A stretch of DNA of 64,000 nt from Tetranychus cinnabarinus (GCA_022266195.1 WHVY01000009.1:1426001-1490000); one strand, 5' to 3'. Shown: positions 38,318 to 51,235, counted from the first letter of the stretch. The notes: generated by a model from the letters alone, not told the origin. Made by a program: numbers and translations.

Positions 38318-40064
38318 CGTGAAATTTTATCTGGTAGTAAATGTGTAATTTTATAAATAAACGAAAGCAAAGAAGCAAATCATACAAGTAAAAGAAATGG
38401 AAACTTTGCAAGGAAAACCGATGAAAACATAAATATAAACAGTTTCAAAGTTTTGATTATCTCCTATTAAAGTGACTTTTCTGACTGACAGCTTGAGTTT
38501 CAAATGAAAAAGGAAGAAGAGAAGAAAGAGGGATTGAAAGAGAGTGAGTTTGTTGTGTAAATCGAGTGAAAAAAGAGGTTGCTCTGGTTGGAGAAGGCGG
38601 TTGTCTTGCGAGAGGGAAAAAAGGGAACAGCAAAGGGAACGTCAAAAGGAAAAAGCCTTGACAAAAGGCAAGTAACCCAATTTCATCCCCACCTGCTGGT
38701 ATCACCTACTTTTTTGGTGTACGCCTACAGCGTGTGTAGCTTTTGGAGTTAACTCTTCTATCTTCATCATCATTATACTATCATAATCAGGAAAACAGAA
38801 TCAGAAGCAGTTTCAGGAGTTACGAAATAAAAGTAATGAAACGAAACCATAACTAGTCAGAATCGTAAAAAAAGAGTTAGAATATTTGTCTCGTTATTTT
38901 ATTCCATTTTTCCTCTTATATAACTTTCTATTGATTCGAATGTTCAGTGTTATAAAGTGAATTTTACCCTGTTTTATGAAGAAAAGCAAATGTTTATGAG
39001 ATTCTAGACGTGTATGAATTAGATAATAAAGAAACATTTCTAGTAGTAAGTAAATAGATGGTGATCTATTCTCATGAGATTGCTACAGCAAAGGGTAAAT
39101 GTGATTGTCCTGAACTTTATGCACTCTGGCATTCTGGATTCACAGAAAAGTTCACGCGTAAAGAGAGTGGAAAAGATGATAAAAAAGGAGGGAAAAGAGA
39201 GGTGTAGTTTACATGAATGAATAAATGTTTGAGTTCAGTGACTCGTCTTACTGACTTACACTGTTCTAGGTTAAACATGATAACAGAGCTCCAGAGTCAT
39301 CAGAGCTTTCTTAGGTTTGAAGACTTTAAAAGTGTAACCTTGATCATAAATCATGACAAATCTGGTTAAGATGATAATGATTCTGTTGGAACTGGTAAAA
39401 GTAGGCAAGATAATGTTTTAACCCAAAAAGGTTCCCCCTAAAATATAAATGACTATTATGTTGTTGATATAAAAGCATTAAGGTTTAATGTTTTCTTTGT
39501 TTTCCCTAGTATTTAACATGCTATTAACATCTTGAAGCTGCATTTCACATGATGATTTACGGTAAGTCTAGATATTCTGGTGTTTAACATTGGGCTTGAA
39601 TTGTCTTACAGCACTGATAACCCGAGTTTAAAATGTCAAACAAACAAACAAACAATTGACAGTTGTTGATCCTATTGTTGTTTAATTCCTATTTTTATTA
39701 TTGTAATTCAGTATGTTTAGGGATTGTCAACACTGACATTTAATAGCCGCAATCAAGTTCATGTGTATTAAATTTCGTGTATAATAGACTCAATAACAAG
39801 ATTTGATGGTCAAAACATGTAGCCTATTGTGTTTCCAATCATTGGTGAAGTGCTATTTGAACAATCAACAATCTTGAATTGATCAATATCGTCCATATTT
39901 AAGATTTCAATTCAGGTTTACAGTTCATATTACATTGTTAACAACAGATTAAAGTTGTCACATGTAAACGGATATTCAAGTGAATTTTTGTTCAACAAAC
40001 CATAAACCAGTTTCATGATTTAGGTGTTGCTAGTAAATGTGATTTTGTTTGTTTCTGTGGGTGT

Positions 40065-40585
40065 CCTGTAAACTCGCCACATTTAAGCTTTAAAACAAAC
40101 AGAGAGTCAAACCCTTTTACAACTTTAAAGAAATCTCGCCACTAATTGTTACAGCTATGGCAAGTAAATTATCAATTTTGATTAAGAAATTCGTGTACAA
40201 AGATCAAGCTCAAACTGAATAAATTCAATTCAATATCATTTTGATAGCTTTTGTATCGAGAATTTTTATTTAATTGAACACATTATAGCTTTTTGTTGAA
40301 TTTTTTGGCTGCCTAGCTTGCAACAGAAGTATGCTGTAGGACATTTCTTTCAATGAATCGATAGAAGCACGATAATGTCTCTTTTCGAATTAATACAAAA
40401 AGCTACCAAAACGATATGAAACTGAATTTATTCAGTTTGAGCTTGATCTTTGTACACGAATTTCTTAATCAAAATTGATAATTTACTTGCCATAGCTGTA
40501 ACAATTAGTGGCGAGATTTCTTTAAAGTTGTAAAAGGGTTTGACTCTCTGTTTGTTTTAAAGCTTAAATGTGGCGAGTTTACAGG
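40065..40585. repeat. long inverted repeat, ~192-base arms, 136-base spacer
   Basis: Arms 40065-40256 and 40393-40585. The outer ~155 bases (from cctgtaaactcgccacattt to caagctcaaactgaataaatt) appear identical between arms; mismatches and one indel are confined to the inner 35-40 bases. Near-identity implies a recent or continually corrected structure. A transcript would form a long double-stranded RNA. No coding frame spans it and no clear target-site duplication is seen at its ends. Confidence 0.92.
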
Positions 40586-43500
40586 GAACCTTTCTGTGAG
40601 AGACAGACTTCCGGAAGCATGAAAATACAAATTGAATTGACAACATACATCAATTAAAATAAAGACAATTGATTGATGAAAAAATGAAAACAACCTTTTT
40701 TGCAATGGTTGATCACATCCAGGTCTAGGTCAACATTCAGGTACATGAATAGAATTGAAATGAATAAATAAATAAGAGATTAGCATGGTGAAAAATTGTC
40801 CTCTTGAGTGGAAATTTACTCAAAAGTGCATTTGGATTTTAATTTTGACTTTAAAATAAACTACTTTGATTGCACATAAAATTTACAGTTGATATAAATG
40901 ACCTCAGCAATTAAAGATTAACAAATGAAAATGATTTAAATTGGATAAGATCGAGAACAAATCAGTGTAACAAGCCAAGCAGTTACTGAAGGTAACTCAA
41001 CTTGCCTCATCCATCCAACCTTGGGTGAAAAAGGTGCAACGACAAATGGCTAAGCAAACTTTTGAGTAATCAAATTTTAACACAATTAGATACACAATAG
41101 GTTATACAAAAATAAAATTAGAAGACTTTTCATTGAAGTCAACAATCAATAAAGAGGGCCAAAAAGCATAGCAAAATAAAGAGCAAACAAATGTAACCAG
41201 AAAACCCGAAAATAACTCAACTCATTGCTATTTGACTTTATTTCTGAAGTTACTATCAATCATACATTTACAATCTTTTGATCAAATAACTAATGTAAGT
41301 TAACCACAAATTAATGGTTAATGATTGTTTCATTACTAGAATATTGATTTGCACAATTTAATGGGATGGGCATTTGTTAGCTTATTAAACTAAAAACAAA
41401 TCTTAATTCAGTGATTAAAAAGATGTTCTACATATATTCTAAGTACATTTCACTTTTCCTTTTACATTCAAATCAAAAGCTTCATTTTAAGTATATTTAC
41501 GAGTTGCATTGAATTAAAACATGAATAATTTGTTTCATTTACGATCTCATTTTACTGTATTCATTAGGCTCTGATTCATCTCGCGCTCTTGCAATTAAAT
41601 CAATTGATTGTCTCAATTTAACTTGAAATTGATAAATATCCTTATATGATAATAAAGTTTGTATTATAAAACGATTTCAAGTTTATGAACAAATGGTCAT
41701 TTTATAGATATAATTTTAATCTTTATCTTACGTATTGAAATATTGACAACTATAACTTTGATGGTTAACAATCATAACTCATGAAATTCGCTAGAGCATC
41801 TGAGTTGCAAAATCATTGATTACATCAATTTATTGCTAAATCATCAATAATCATTGAATCGGATATCCCAATGTTAATAAATCTAACAATCGATTCAAAT
41901 TTTTCATTTAATTTAATTTCAAAAAATCTTTGTAACCAAATAAAAGTTGCTATTATTCGTTAAGGATAGTTGCTGAAAGACAAATACAACCAAATACTAA
42001 TTAACTAACTGTGTGTGTTGAGGACTGCTTAATGATTTCAATTGTTGATTTATCCAGTTTTATGAACAGTTAATTAATACATTTTCAAGTGCTATTTAAG
42101 TGCATTTTGCAATGTAAGATCTTCAATAGACAATCAAACTAACTAATTTTAATGATTCATTTCCAAAAGTTTGATTTACGCTTGCAAAGTATTTTTATGC
42201 TATTAATATAATGAAGTGGCAATTGTTAATATTCAAGTTATTTGTTGAGCAACACAAGTTTAATCAATGAAATTACCTGTTGCAACCAGAAAAAAGGTCA
42301 AGTTTCCTTAAACTGTCTCAATAGTAAGCTTTGTAGTCATTGTTCTGAAAGTTACATCAAGTGTAATCACATTGATAATTGTTAACATGGGGTTATTATG
42401 GTGAGATGTTGCAGCAAACATGAGGATTAACTGAATAATCATTTTCGTAAAATCATTATTATCATTGATTATTTGTTACGCTAAACAGTTCTATACCATA
42501 TTTCCTAATAAAAGTCTTTATCATTGTAATGAATGTGAATAATGATTTGTCAAGACGATTACTCTAATACAATTTCAAATATCAATTTGATTAATAATGC
42601 TCGTTGACATGTTTAACCCACGTACGTGAGTTGATTGATTTTGGAAAATGTGAACATTTTATCTATTATACAAGATCGATTCCAACCTCGATTTCGATAA
42701 TTTTTATACATCTAACTAATATTCAATTCAATTCAAGAAGCTATTTTGTGAAACTTATCAATCAAATTTTCCTTCCTATTCTGAATGCTTTTGATTTTTT
42801 GGAAATTTAGTTTTTTTCTATTAAATTCTGTTTATTTTAATTAAATTTTTTGATGTTTTGTTATTGTTAGTTAATGCAATCAATTCTTTCCCCATAAGCC
42901 AATTTAATCAACATTCATCTTCTTCTTTCTGGAATTGTTAATTGTCTTCATTTGAAAAGCGTCAAGATTAATGATAAACATGAGAAAACCCGGTTTTGAG
43001 TTAAAATGGGAAGTTAGCAAGAATTGGATCAATGCCAATTATGACCAGATCTAATTAAGCTGGCTTCGAAATTCTATGTGAATTTTTTAGCCTGAAAAGT
43101 CTAGTGAAAGCAATTTATCATGAAAGCATATGATGAGCAAGGCGTAACTGCCACAATAAATATGTATACATGGATAATCAAACCAGTAACCTTTGAGATG
43201 AAAATTAGGCATTGAAAGCAGAAATTAGATGAACAAATTCGGGGATTACTCGGTTGAGAAACAGTTCATTACTATGATTGATCTGCAAGATCTGAGAAAT
43301 TGTGACTAATTCTAGCTAGAAGATTCCAAAACTATGTCTATCTATTAATAGTTTCAGAAAACTCATCGAAATAATATTCCAAAACTGAAATTTTTACTTC
43401 TCCGAAAAAATGAAATTTTCACCTCAAAGCCACGGTTCTGTAAGTTTTGCCTCTAGTCTTGCCTCTTACTCAATGCTTTACAATTGAGTTTAACCTTGAT

Positions 43501-43912
43501 TCTGGTTATTGTGACTAATCACACTGAATGTCTTGAGGACTTGAGTGAAGGAATAAAGGAAGACGATGATGATGATCATGTTGGTTCTGAAGATTTTATT
43601 GATTTTATAGAGATTCAAGGACTAATTGTGTAATCTCTGGTTCTCTATGAAAGGTTTAAAAGGAAATTTGATTTTCCCTCTCTTATCAGATTTAATTATT
43701 GTCCAATGATGTGCACAGGCTTACAACATGGTTAACAGGTTGATGACTCGCAATTAGCTTTCATTAACCGAAATAATCGCATCTTTACACATTAATTTTG
43801 ATCGATTATAAGGTTTATGATCGATCTCAAGCGAAAAATCATCTCGTCTTTTATTACTTTCAATCTCTACACTTGACTTTGTGTAAGCAACATTTATCTC
43901 TTTATTATTTCC

Positions 43913-44079
43913 TAAAGGGTGTTCATTTAAGTTTGTCATAAAGGCAAAAGGTAAATGAGCTTTATTGGTTGTAGATTTGTTGATGACTGACCATTTCTTA
44001 TCTAAACCTCATTATCTTCACCCAATAGAGCTCATTCAGCTTTTATGCTTTATGACAAACTTAAATGAACACCCTTTAA
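43913..44079. repeat. imperfect inverted repeat with 58-base arms
   Basis: Arms 43913-43970 and 44021-44079. The outer 31 bases match perfectly (taaagggtgttcatttaagt and continuing to ataaag); the inner parts match with bulges, separated by a loop of about 50 bases. Size and shape resemble a large miRNA-like or foldback hairpin. Confidence 0.8.
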
Positions 44080-47000
44080 TACATTGGACATCCTAGTGTG
44101 ACTTAACTATGGGTGGAGCAAACTCAATCAACAAGGTAAGAATCATTTATTTCAGGGATTAATTAGGTAAGTCATGAAACGAGAAGTGATTATAATTAAT
44201 GTACCCAATATGACCTTTCTTCAATCAAATTGAACACAAGAAACCTTTAAAACAAAAACAAAGGTAAGACATTTGATAACCTTTTTTCCAGCAAAATGCT
44301 AAATAAATTTTCATCAAGTTTATTATCTTTTATATCCTCTTTTCATTTTCCTTGCCATTTCTTTCCTCCATTATCATGTTTTCACCATTTTGCCATAATA
44401 TGCCATTCGACTACAAAACATTGGGTGAAGTGAAATCATTCAACTCACAATTTAATATTTTTGTAATATTTGATTATCTGTGTTATGATGCAACAAAAGC
44501 TAAACATTCTGGTATTCACTGATAACATCTGATTCTTCTGGTAACATCACCGGTTTCTCCCCTGATCTGAGCTTCTATTTCTCAACAACACCTTGCAACA
44601 TCCATCACTCTTCATTCATTTCAACATCCTGTGCTTTAAGAACCATATTTTTTTTCATTCCTTTTCTTTTGCTTTCTACTTTTCCTTTTTTTTACTCTTT
44701 TTTACTCCTTTTTATCACCTTTTCCTTTGATGGTTATTTTATTTTTATATCACAAACTCACCTACACCTTAACAAATTACCTCTATTAGCAATCCTTTTA
44801 CCAATAAACAAATCATTTTTTACTTGATGAGCTTACACTTTCCCGATCTTCCGACACTTTCTCTAATATCTTCATTTATCTTCCCTTCTTCATCTGCTTC
44901 TTACTCCACTTGACTCGGGTCATTGAATTTGATCGCAAGTTTTGCTTCATATTCATTGATTTTCCAGCATATTATCATGCCTGCTCTGCTAACTTTCAAC
45001 ATATCGGGTTAATCCTGGGCTCTTTATTTTTTCCCAACTGTATGCATTAGATTGATAATGTAGCTGATGATTAATCGAAAATCTTTCCATGTATTACCAA
45101 ACATGACATTGAACGGAAAAGGGACATCAATTTGTTGAATGTAAAGACTCTGTTAACTATGTAATGCTAAATGTGACGAAAAATATCTTCCATCAACAAT
45201 TTAATGATTTCAGATTAATGATATTTTAAGTAATCACGTAATCAAGTCTGGTCGAAGGAAAAAAATTGCAACTTTTGTCGCTTCAAAGTAATAGTTGATA
45301 ATTTACAAAACTTGTCAACCTTTTTACACTTTTTTTCATTGCATTTATCTTATTTTTATATTTTTTGGATACTTTGCAATTCAAATCAGATTTTGGACAT
45401 TTCCACCGATTCATCTTGTTTCAAGTTTTTTATCACTTCTGTTTTGCTTACACAATTGATATTTTCGTCATTATTTGCTTTCTTTTTTATCAAAATGTCA
45501 ACTCAATCCTATTTATTTTGTATCTTTTGTGTACTTCAGGATGACACAAAAAATGGAAAAATTATAATAACAAGAATCAATAAATCAATATTGCGGGCAA
45601 TAAAAGTTAAGTGGCCCTAGAAAAGGATTCAAAATGTATTGGAATTTTTAAGGTCAATTTTTTTACTGTTCTTCTGCTTCTAACTTCGAACAATAAAGGC
45701 CAAGAGGAAAGCTCCATTGATGAAACAGATGATGATCAAGAGGGAAACCAAGATGCCTGTGAAGTTGTTTTCATCTGTGAGGTTATTAACTTATTGAGTC
45801 TGATTGTAGTTGCCTCGTGGAGTTGTTGATTGAAACACATTACCTTTGTTATCGAAGGAGTTATTAATGATTCTGAAAGTAATGAATTATGCAGCTAAGT
45901 TGAACACGAGTTTGTTGATATGAAATCATCAAAAGCAATGACATTGATAGCGAAATGAAAGCATTGATCAAAATTACAGACCATTTTAAGCCTAAATTGA
46001 ATGAAAGTGAAAGCAAGATACAATCATCGAAGAGTGAACTTGCTTTGATTGGATTGACTTTTCATTGTTCAAATTTCATTTTCAATATTTAAAGCAATTC
46101 AAAAGGTTATCTGTTTGCATGACTAATTCAAAGTACCTACATGCTATTGATAACCTAAATTTGTATTGTTTAATTGATGACACGAAAGGCTTAATGTTTT
46201 TAATTACTTCTGTTAGAAACGAAGATTATTTTCAATTGTTTTACATCAATGCCAGAGGTGCTTCAATTTCACTTGGTTTCATTGCCTGAATCAGTTGACA
46301 TTTCAGATTTAATCTGTAATACATTGAACTGTAATCCATTTAGGTTAGTTGATTACAATTTAGACAGGGAACATTATTATGCATTTAGTTTATCCTTTTG
46401 AGAAAATATCTTTTCAGCAAATAATTTAATATTACAAATGCTTTGTGCATTATTTTTATGAATACAAGCTAATTTACAGTATAAGTTTCCCTCAAGGAAT
46501 TCATTTAATTACTGAATATAAATATGAATTTTATATTCAATCATCGCTTTTCCTGAAATGGATAATTATGAGAAAAGAATGAAGCAAAAAAATTCAGCTT
46601 TCATCTAATGTATTAATATAATAGAAATGAAGTTGAGTTTTAGGTTAATGTCAAGAAGAAGAAAGATTCATTTGTTATCATGTAATTTTCATTAATGTTT
46701 CCTTCCATTTCTGGTTGATATTTGAATTCCATGAACAATCGGAAGGCAAAGTCTCTAAGCGAATCCAGGATAATACAAATATGATTAAGTCGAAAAGCAA
46801 GTTTGAAGTTTTATTAAGTTAATTGAACCTAATGATGATCAGACAAGATTAATCTGTCTAAATTGGATTTGAGTAATCAGAAGACTGAGAAAAGCCAAAA
46901 ATAAGTTACAATCAGTTTCAATAACATGTTATGACTTTGATCAACACAGGCTTTGCAAGTGTTAATCACACATTTGAGACTTGGTTTCCTTGTTGACTAT

Positions 47001-47456
47001 TGATTGCAATCTTTGACTAAAATTGGTTCCACGACCAGCAATGGTGGTTTGACATTTGAATTTTGCAAGGTAACCATTTACTTAGTAAGTTGGCTATTGC
47101 TTGAGTCCTGAGAAACAATGAAATTAAGGAAATTAAATTCATCACTTTTACCTCTTTCATTTCTTATTGGTTTTTACTGTTTGTTTTCAAACTTTGATTT
47201 GGGACAAAATTAACATATTGCCATGTCAGTTTCTCACATAATGTAAACTTGAACTTTTAAATGAAACTATAAATCATAAGAATGAATTGCCTCATGTGCC
47301 TGTACATAATGAAAGGAACAAATATTTCATTATCAAATGCAAACATTAAAGATTACTATTCTTTTCTCATTATTTGGGAAATCAAGTCTAAGAGCCATAA
47401 TGATCAGTTAGTAAGATGTAAATCAGCATGTAAATGTACCACTGAATGAATAACTT

Positions 47457-47506
47457 GACCGTAAAGCCAGATAAATCTCGAGTGGAATTCGTTAAGGCCA
47501 CAATTA
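47457..47506 (-). pseudogene. fossil fragment of the solitary NYN gene (RRM2 region)
   Basis: About 47 bases closely match 34616-34662, inside the second RRM-like module of the NYN gene at 34178-35665. The minus-strand reading is approximately NCGLNEFHSRFIWLYGQ against IFGLSEFNSRFIRLYGQ. Nothing homologous is seen on either side. It is a scrap of a lost duplicate or of a captured copy moved by recombination, and cannot be functional alone. Confidence 0.65.
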
Positions 47507-48621
47507 GCATGGCGTAATTTTAGTTTAAGTTTTAACTAAGGGCAAAAATCCTTGTCACATGAGGGCGCATGATTTGATCCGAGGTCACAAAAAATTTGAT
47601 GTTGCGGGCTCAAGTGTAAGTGTACGGTTAAAATGCAAACTTTTTTCTGTGACCTCGGTTGGAATCAATTTTTCACAAAAAAAAATATTTGATTAAAAAA
47701 ATTCGCTGAAAGCTCCATGTTGATGCATTATTTCATTTAGGATCTAGAGCTTATCGACAAAAATATCACCACTCGTGAAACAGGCGAACTACTAGTTATA
47801 AGAAAGAAAGCGTTCGTTAACGAATATCTTGTTCTATGAAGACGTTTCTGCACCGATTGGGATTGGGCCTGACTAAGTCATAACCAAGAAAGTTTCAATG
47901 GAAGTAAAATAATCTTATCGCTATATCAGGTGATCTGAGTTTTGAAAATAGATTTCCGGGTATTAATCAATAGACATATTCAAGCATTAATTCTCAGTCA
48001 GCAACGATTAAGTCCTTTATAACGACCAGTTTCGGCAAATAATTGAAAGAAAATTCGACTTTGAAGCGCAACTAAGACCAAACGTTACATGCTACGGAAG
48101 TTTGGAAATGAGCTCACATGGTTTTCGAATGTTTGCTTTCATAAAATCAATTCGAAGAGCGTCCATTTTTCGTTCCCACAAAGTTGATTCCCATAGGTTT
48201 GCAAAATTTGATGGCTCCATCTTTGATTCAACATTTGATTCAAAATCGCTCCTTGATTTGCTGAAGGATTTATGAGCGAACAAATAAAGCTTTTGTGACG
48301 AAATTGAAACAACTAATAAAACTTGAAAAAGATTTCTCGTTTTCCTTCTGCATCTTCTCCATTTTACGATCGTTAGATACCGAAGCTACACGAGTTTTTC
48401 TGTGGTCGCTGCCTACTGTTAATATTGGTACGCATTTCTAAAGTAGAGACATCTAACGTTCAAACGAATAGAATGAGCAAATTTTTTGTTATTTTGGCTG
48501 TAAGTTACAGTAGTTCACAATTGAATGAGCTTGCAGTCACAAGGGAAGTTCCTGATTGACCCGAGCTACTTTTGAATGAGAGAGGTGTCATTCGATAGAG
48601 GGTGATGAGTTATGAAAGACC

Positions 48622-48834
48622 TTAATAGTAAAGTGTGTGCAAGTCCTACTTTGGGACAAGTTGTCCGCTCTAGGATAACTTAATTCCGTTTCATGTCCGA
48701 CTCTGGGACAAGAGTAAAAAAGCGGTTTTTACAATATCATATTTTTAGCAAAGCTATTTATTGTTGAAACGGAAAAAAGCTATCCTAGAGTGGACAACTT
48801 TACCCAAAGTCGGACTTTTATACACTACTCTTAA
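48622..48834. mobile_element. MITE-like element with ~68-base terminal inverted repeats and TTAA ends
   Basis: Left arm 48626-48693 and right arm 48764-48830 are imperfect reverse complements (aagtcctactttggga against aagtccgactttgggt; tctaggata; ccgtttca). Both ends are flanked by TTAA (48622-48625 and 48831-48834), as expected of a TTAA target-site duplication. It has no coding capacity. TTAA duplication is typical of piggyBac-like elements, but the terminal bases (TAGTAAAG and GAGTAGTG) do not show the usual piggyBac start, so the superfamily is uncertain. Confidence 0.65.
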
Positions 48835-49801
48835 TGCTTGTATCTGTGAGCCTAGTGGCTCCTTAGATATTTGGGTTTCTAATTTGGCCATTTTCTTCAA
48901 AATTATGTTTAATTAAACAATTTTCAGAGCCAGTTGACAGGCAAGTGGTTAGAGATTTGGTAAGGCAAGAAAGTCAGATTTTTTGTCAAAGTTTTAATAG
49001 TTTTTTTAGAATAAAGAATTGATTATTTCAAATAATACTATTTTGTATGTACTGTACGTAGATATTACTAATATATAATATGTTTTTAAATATCAACAAT
49101 TATATTTAACTTAGTGATTGAGAATCAGTAAAACCACAAAGTTTGCAATAATTTTTGATAGTTTCCTCACTTATGCTGTTATAAGTTTCATTTATTGTTT
49201 CAATGTTATCAACCAAATCAAATTTTTCACAACAACCAATTTCAAGTTTTGTTTGTCAACAATCTTTGTCACTCTCGACTATGGACTATGAATTTTCACG
49301 TTGATTTGTTGAAATGATTAAAAGTCACAGGAAAAATTAGGCAAAATTATCTGATAAAGTTGATAATAGTTAGCAAATTACGTTTGTCATCTGATCGATT
49401 AAAATAGTTTTACTGGAAAATGTAAAAAAATGAAGGTAAGTACAACTTTATCACCGTTTTTCGAGTGAATTCACAATTTATTTTGTACTTGATAGATTCG
49501 ATTATAAAAATGAATAGCAAATCTAAAAAATAGATAAGGAAAGGGCATTAAATTTACATGATAACACTTAATATTCACAATTCATTTACATTTATTTTGT
49601 AAACCAGCGCAAAGCGGCCAGTTAAATGTCATTTGCGTACCAAATGACTGTAGGTATAAAACTAGATGCTTTTTAAATGACTTTACACAGATTATCTGGA
49701 ATAAATGGAGTCTCGTAGATGAAAGATTATGGGTTTGCTCAGGATACATGGAATAAGTAATTTCGATGCCGACGAGACGATCGGTTATAATTTGGTTACA
49801 A

Positions 49802-50420
49802 CTAAAGAGTATAGACTCCTTTCATGTCATCGTATTCATTGAATTGCAAGTTATTCCTCGCACCTTTCCTGAGCCGATGGGCCACTGCTGCAAGTATGAT
49901 AATTAGTCCTAGTTGTAAGATGATCATTATATGAGTGAAAAAGTAGGCTCTTGGCTGACGAATTTCTGCACGAAAATTAGATTTAAAATGAATGGTTAGT
50001 GAATTGTCAATGAACAAATTAAGATTGAGACAAGACTTTCATGGCTTGTAACATGCAGATATTGTATTTACCATAAAGAGTCAATGAGTATTCAAAAAGG
50101 AGCGTTGCTGCTAAAGACGCCAAGCTGAAAATAATTGTTGCTTTTCGGAATTTGATTATTAAGATGAAACTGGCTAGGGAAGTTGATAGTCCAGAGAGTG
50201 CCCAACAGACTAACAGGGAGAAACAAATGATCTTGTCTCGATCAATTGGATGGACAAAGTAACCCATAACCATTGAAGCAGATAACAACAAGGTATAGTA
50301 AACCAGTAGAGGAAGAATCAAGACTATTAAGCACAATTTAAATGTAATTGAAAAATCCAAATGGCCTGTTGGGTCCATTTTGCTGGTGTTGTATTCACAT
50401 TTTTGAGTAAAGATTGCCAT
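49802..50420 (-). CDS. uncharacterised four-helix membrane protein
   Basis: Two minus-strand exons, 50420..50072 and 49965..49802, joined by a 106-base intron (TTTATG|gtaaat and ttcgtgcag|AAATTC). The junction gives SLTLYEIRQPRAYFF and a product of about 170 residues. There are four hydrophobic segments: FKLCLIVLILPLLVYYTLLL, IICFSLLVCWALSGL with the following stretch, ATIIFSLASLAATLLF, and IMIILQLGLIIILAAVA. The C-terminal tail is short and charged (HRLRKGARNN ... YDDMKGVYTL). Start is either the ATG at 50420 or MDPTGHLDF at 50378; the second gives a shorter N-terminus right before the first helix. The layout resembles four-TM proteins of the tetraspan type, but I see no CCG tetraspanin motif or other family signature. 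Function unknown. Confidence 0.7.
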
Positions 50421-50904
50421 CGTTGACCAACAACTATAGACGGTCGAGATTTATTCCAGTAAGGATTGGCAATTCACTTGGTTAATGAGTTGAAACTGAA
50501 GTGATGAAATATTTCAAGATGCTGTTCAGTTCAATGATTTAACATGGCACATTATATCATAAGCTGGTGGTGTTGAAGGAATGTTGTAAACAGTGTTTTT
50601 ATTTTGCTCAGTTAAACATGAACATTGATCAACTTTAAATGTATTTAATCATCATTGTAAATAACTATTGTTGCTAAATTATAATACAAGGTTGTGTAGA
50701 TTATATTTGTTTATGTTTGCTTGTCGGGTGTAATTTTATTATCACAATCGATCTTTTGTTCAGTTGAACGCCATTGTTTCCATTTTTCATTGCTTTTCAT
50801 GTATTGAACAGTTTCTTATCAGTAACATAGTTGGTAACAATTTGATTACAAAAACAGGGGATGAGACAAAGGCCAAAGTCCGCTGATTACACTCTTTTTT
50901 AAAC

Positions 50905-51150
50905 GTTCATTTGAATATTTTTCAAATGATGTTCATGAACTCGTCATTCCTTGTTTGGACTATTCAATAGATATTTCGGTAGATAGGTCTTGGCTCATTT
51001 ATGCAGCCGACCAACTTTCAGAAAGATCAAAATTAAATAAGAAAAGAGCAACAAACAGAAAAATTACTTGAACAATTTCTTTGATTTCAACATAAGACTT
51101 TATTGTGTGCAAAAACAGAATCGTGTAAGCGAAGACTTGGACTTAAAATA
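50905..51150 (-). repeat. NYN-array 3' flank repeat, copy 1
   Basis: Matches 54318-54674 in order (gttcatttgaatatttttca, tgaactcgtcatt, gtttggactattc, aagactttattg, aaaacagaatc, aaaatatat), with one copy carrying about 110 extra bases. It lies in the same position relative to the 3' end of two adjacent NYN copies, showing that the duplicated unit includes 3' flank as well as gene. Confidence 0.8.
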
Positions 51151-51233
51151 TATAATTAATATTAATAAAATATTAATATTATAATAAAATATTATAATAA
51201 AATATTATAATAAAATATTATAATATAATAAAT
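51148..51233. repeat. AATATTATAAT minisatellite
   Basis: A pure A/T tandem array built from aaatattataat units (about 11-13 bases, five or more tandem units). The duplicated flank near 54674 has no such array at the equivalent spot, so the expansion arose after duplication. Confidence 0.85.
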
Positions 51234-51235
51234 TG

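Larger units (their letters stand above)
38318..49801. other. long non-coding interval with repeats and relics
   Basis: No supported protein gene. Contents listed separately: inverted repeats at 40065-40585 and 43913-44079, a NYN-gene fossil at 47457-47506, a MITE-like element at 48622-48834. The first ~500 bases may include tribbles 5' untranslated sequence. The 47.5-48.6 kb part is slightly less A+T-rich and has broken frames on both strands (for example 48092-48283 -), suggestive of decayed mobile DNA, but no transposase motif is recognised. Confidence 0.45.

Noticed and set aside
38457..38705. 82-residue minus-strand frame as a possible tribbles N-terminal exon
   Set aside because: Its sequence (Phe/Pro/Ser/Leu-rich) has no N-lobe features such as a glycine loop or VAIK-like lysine, and no splice joins it in frame.
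48092..48283. 63-residue minus-strand frame as a transposase remnant
   Set aside because: No catalytic or DNA-binding motif is recognisable; listed only as possible decayed mobile DNA.
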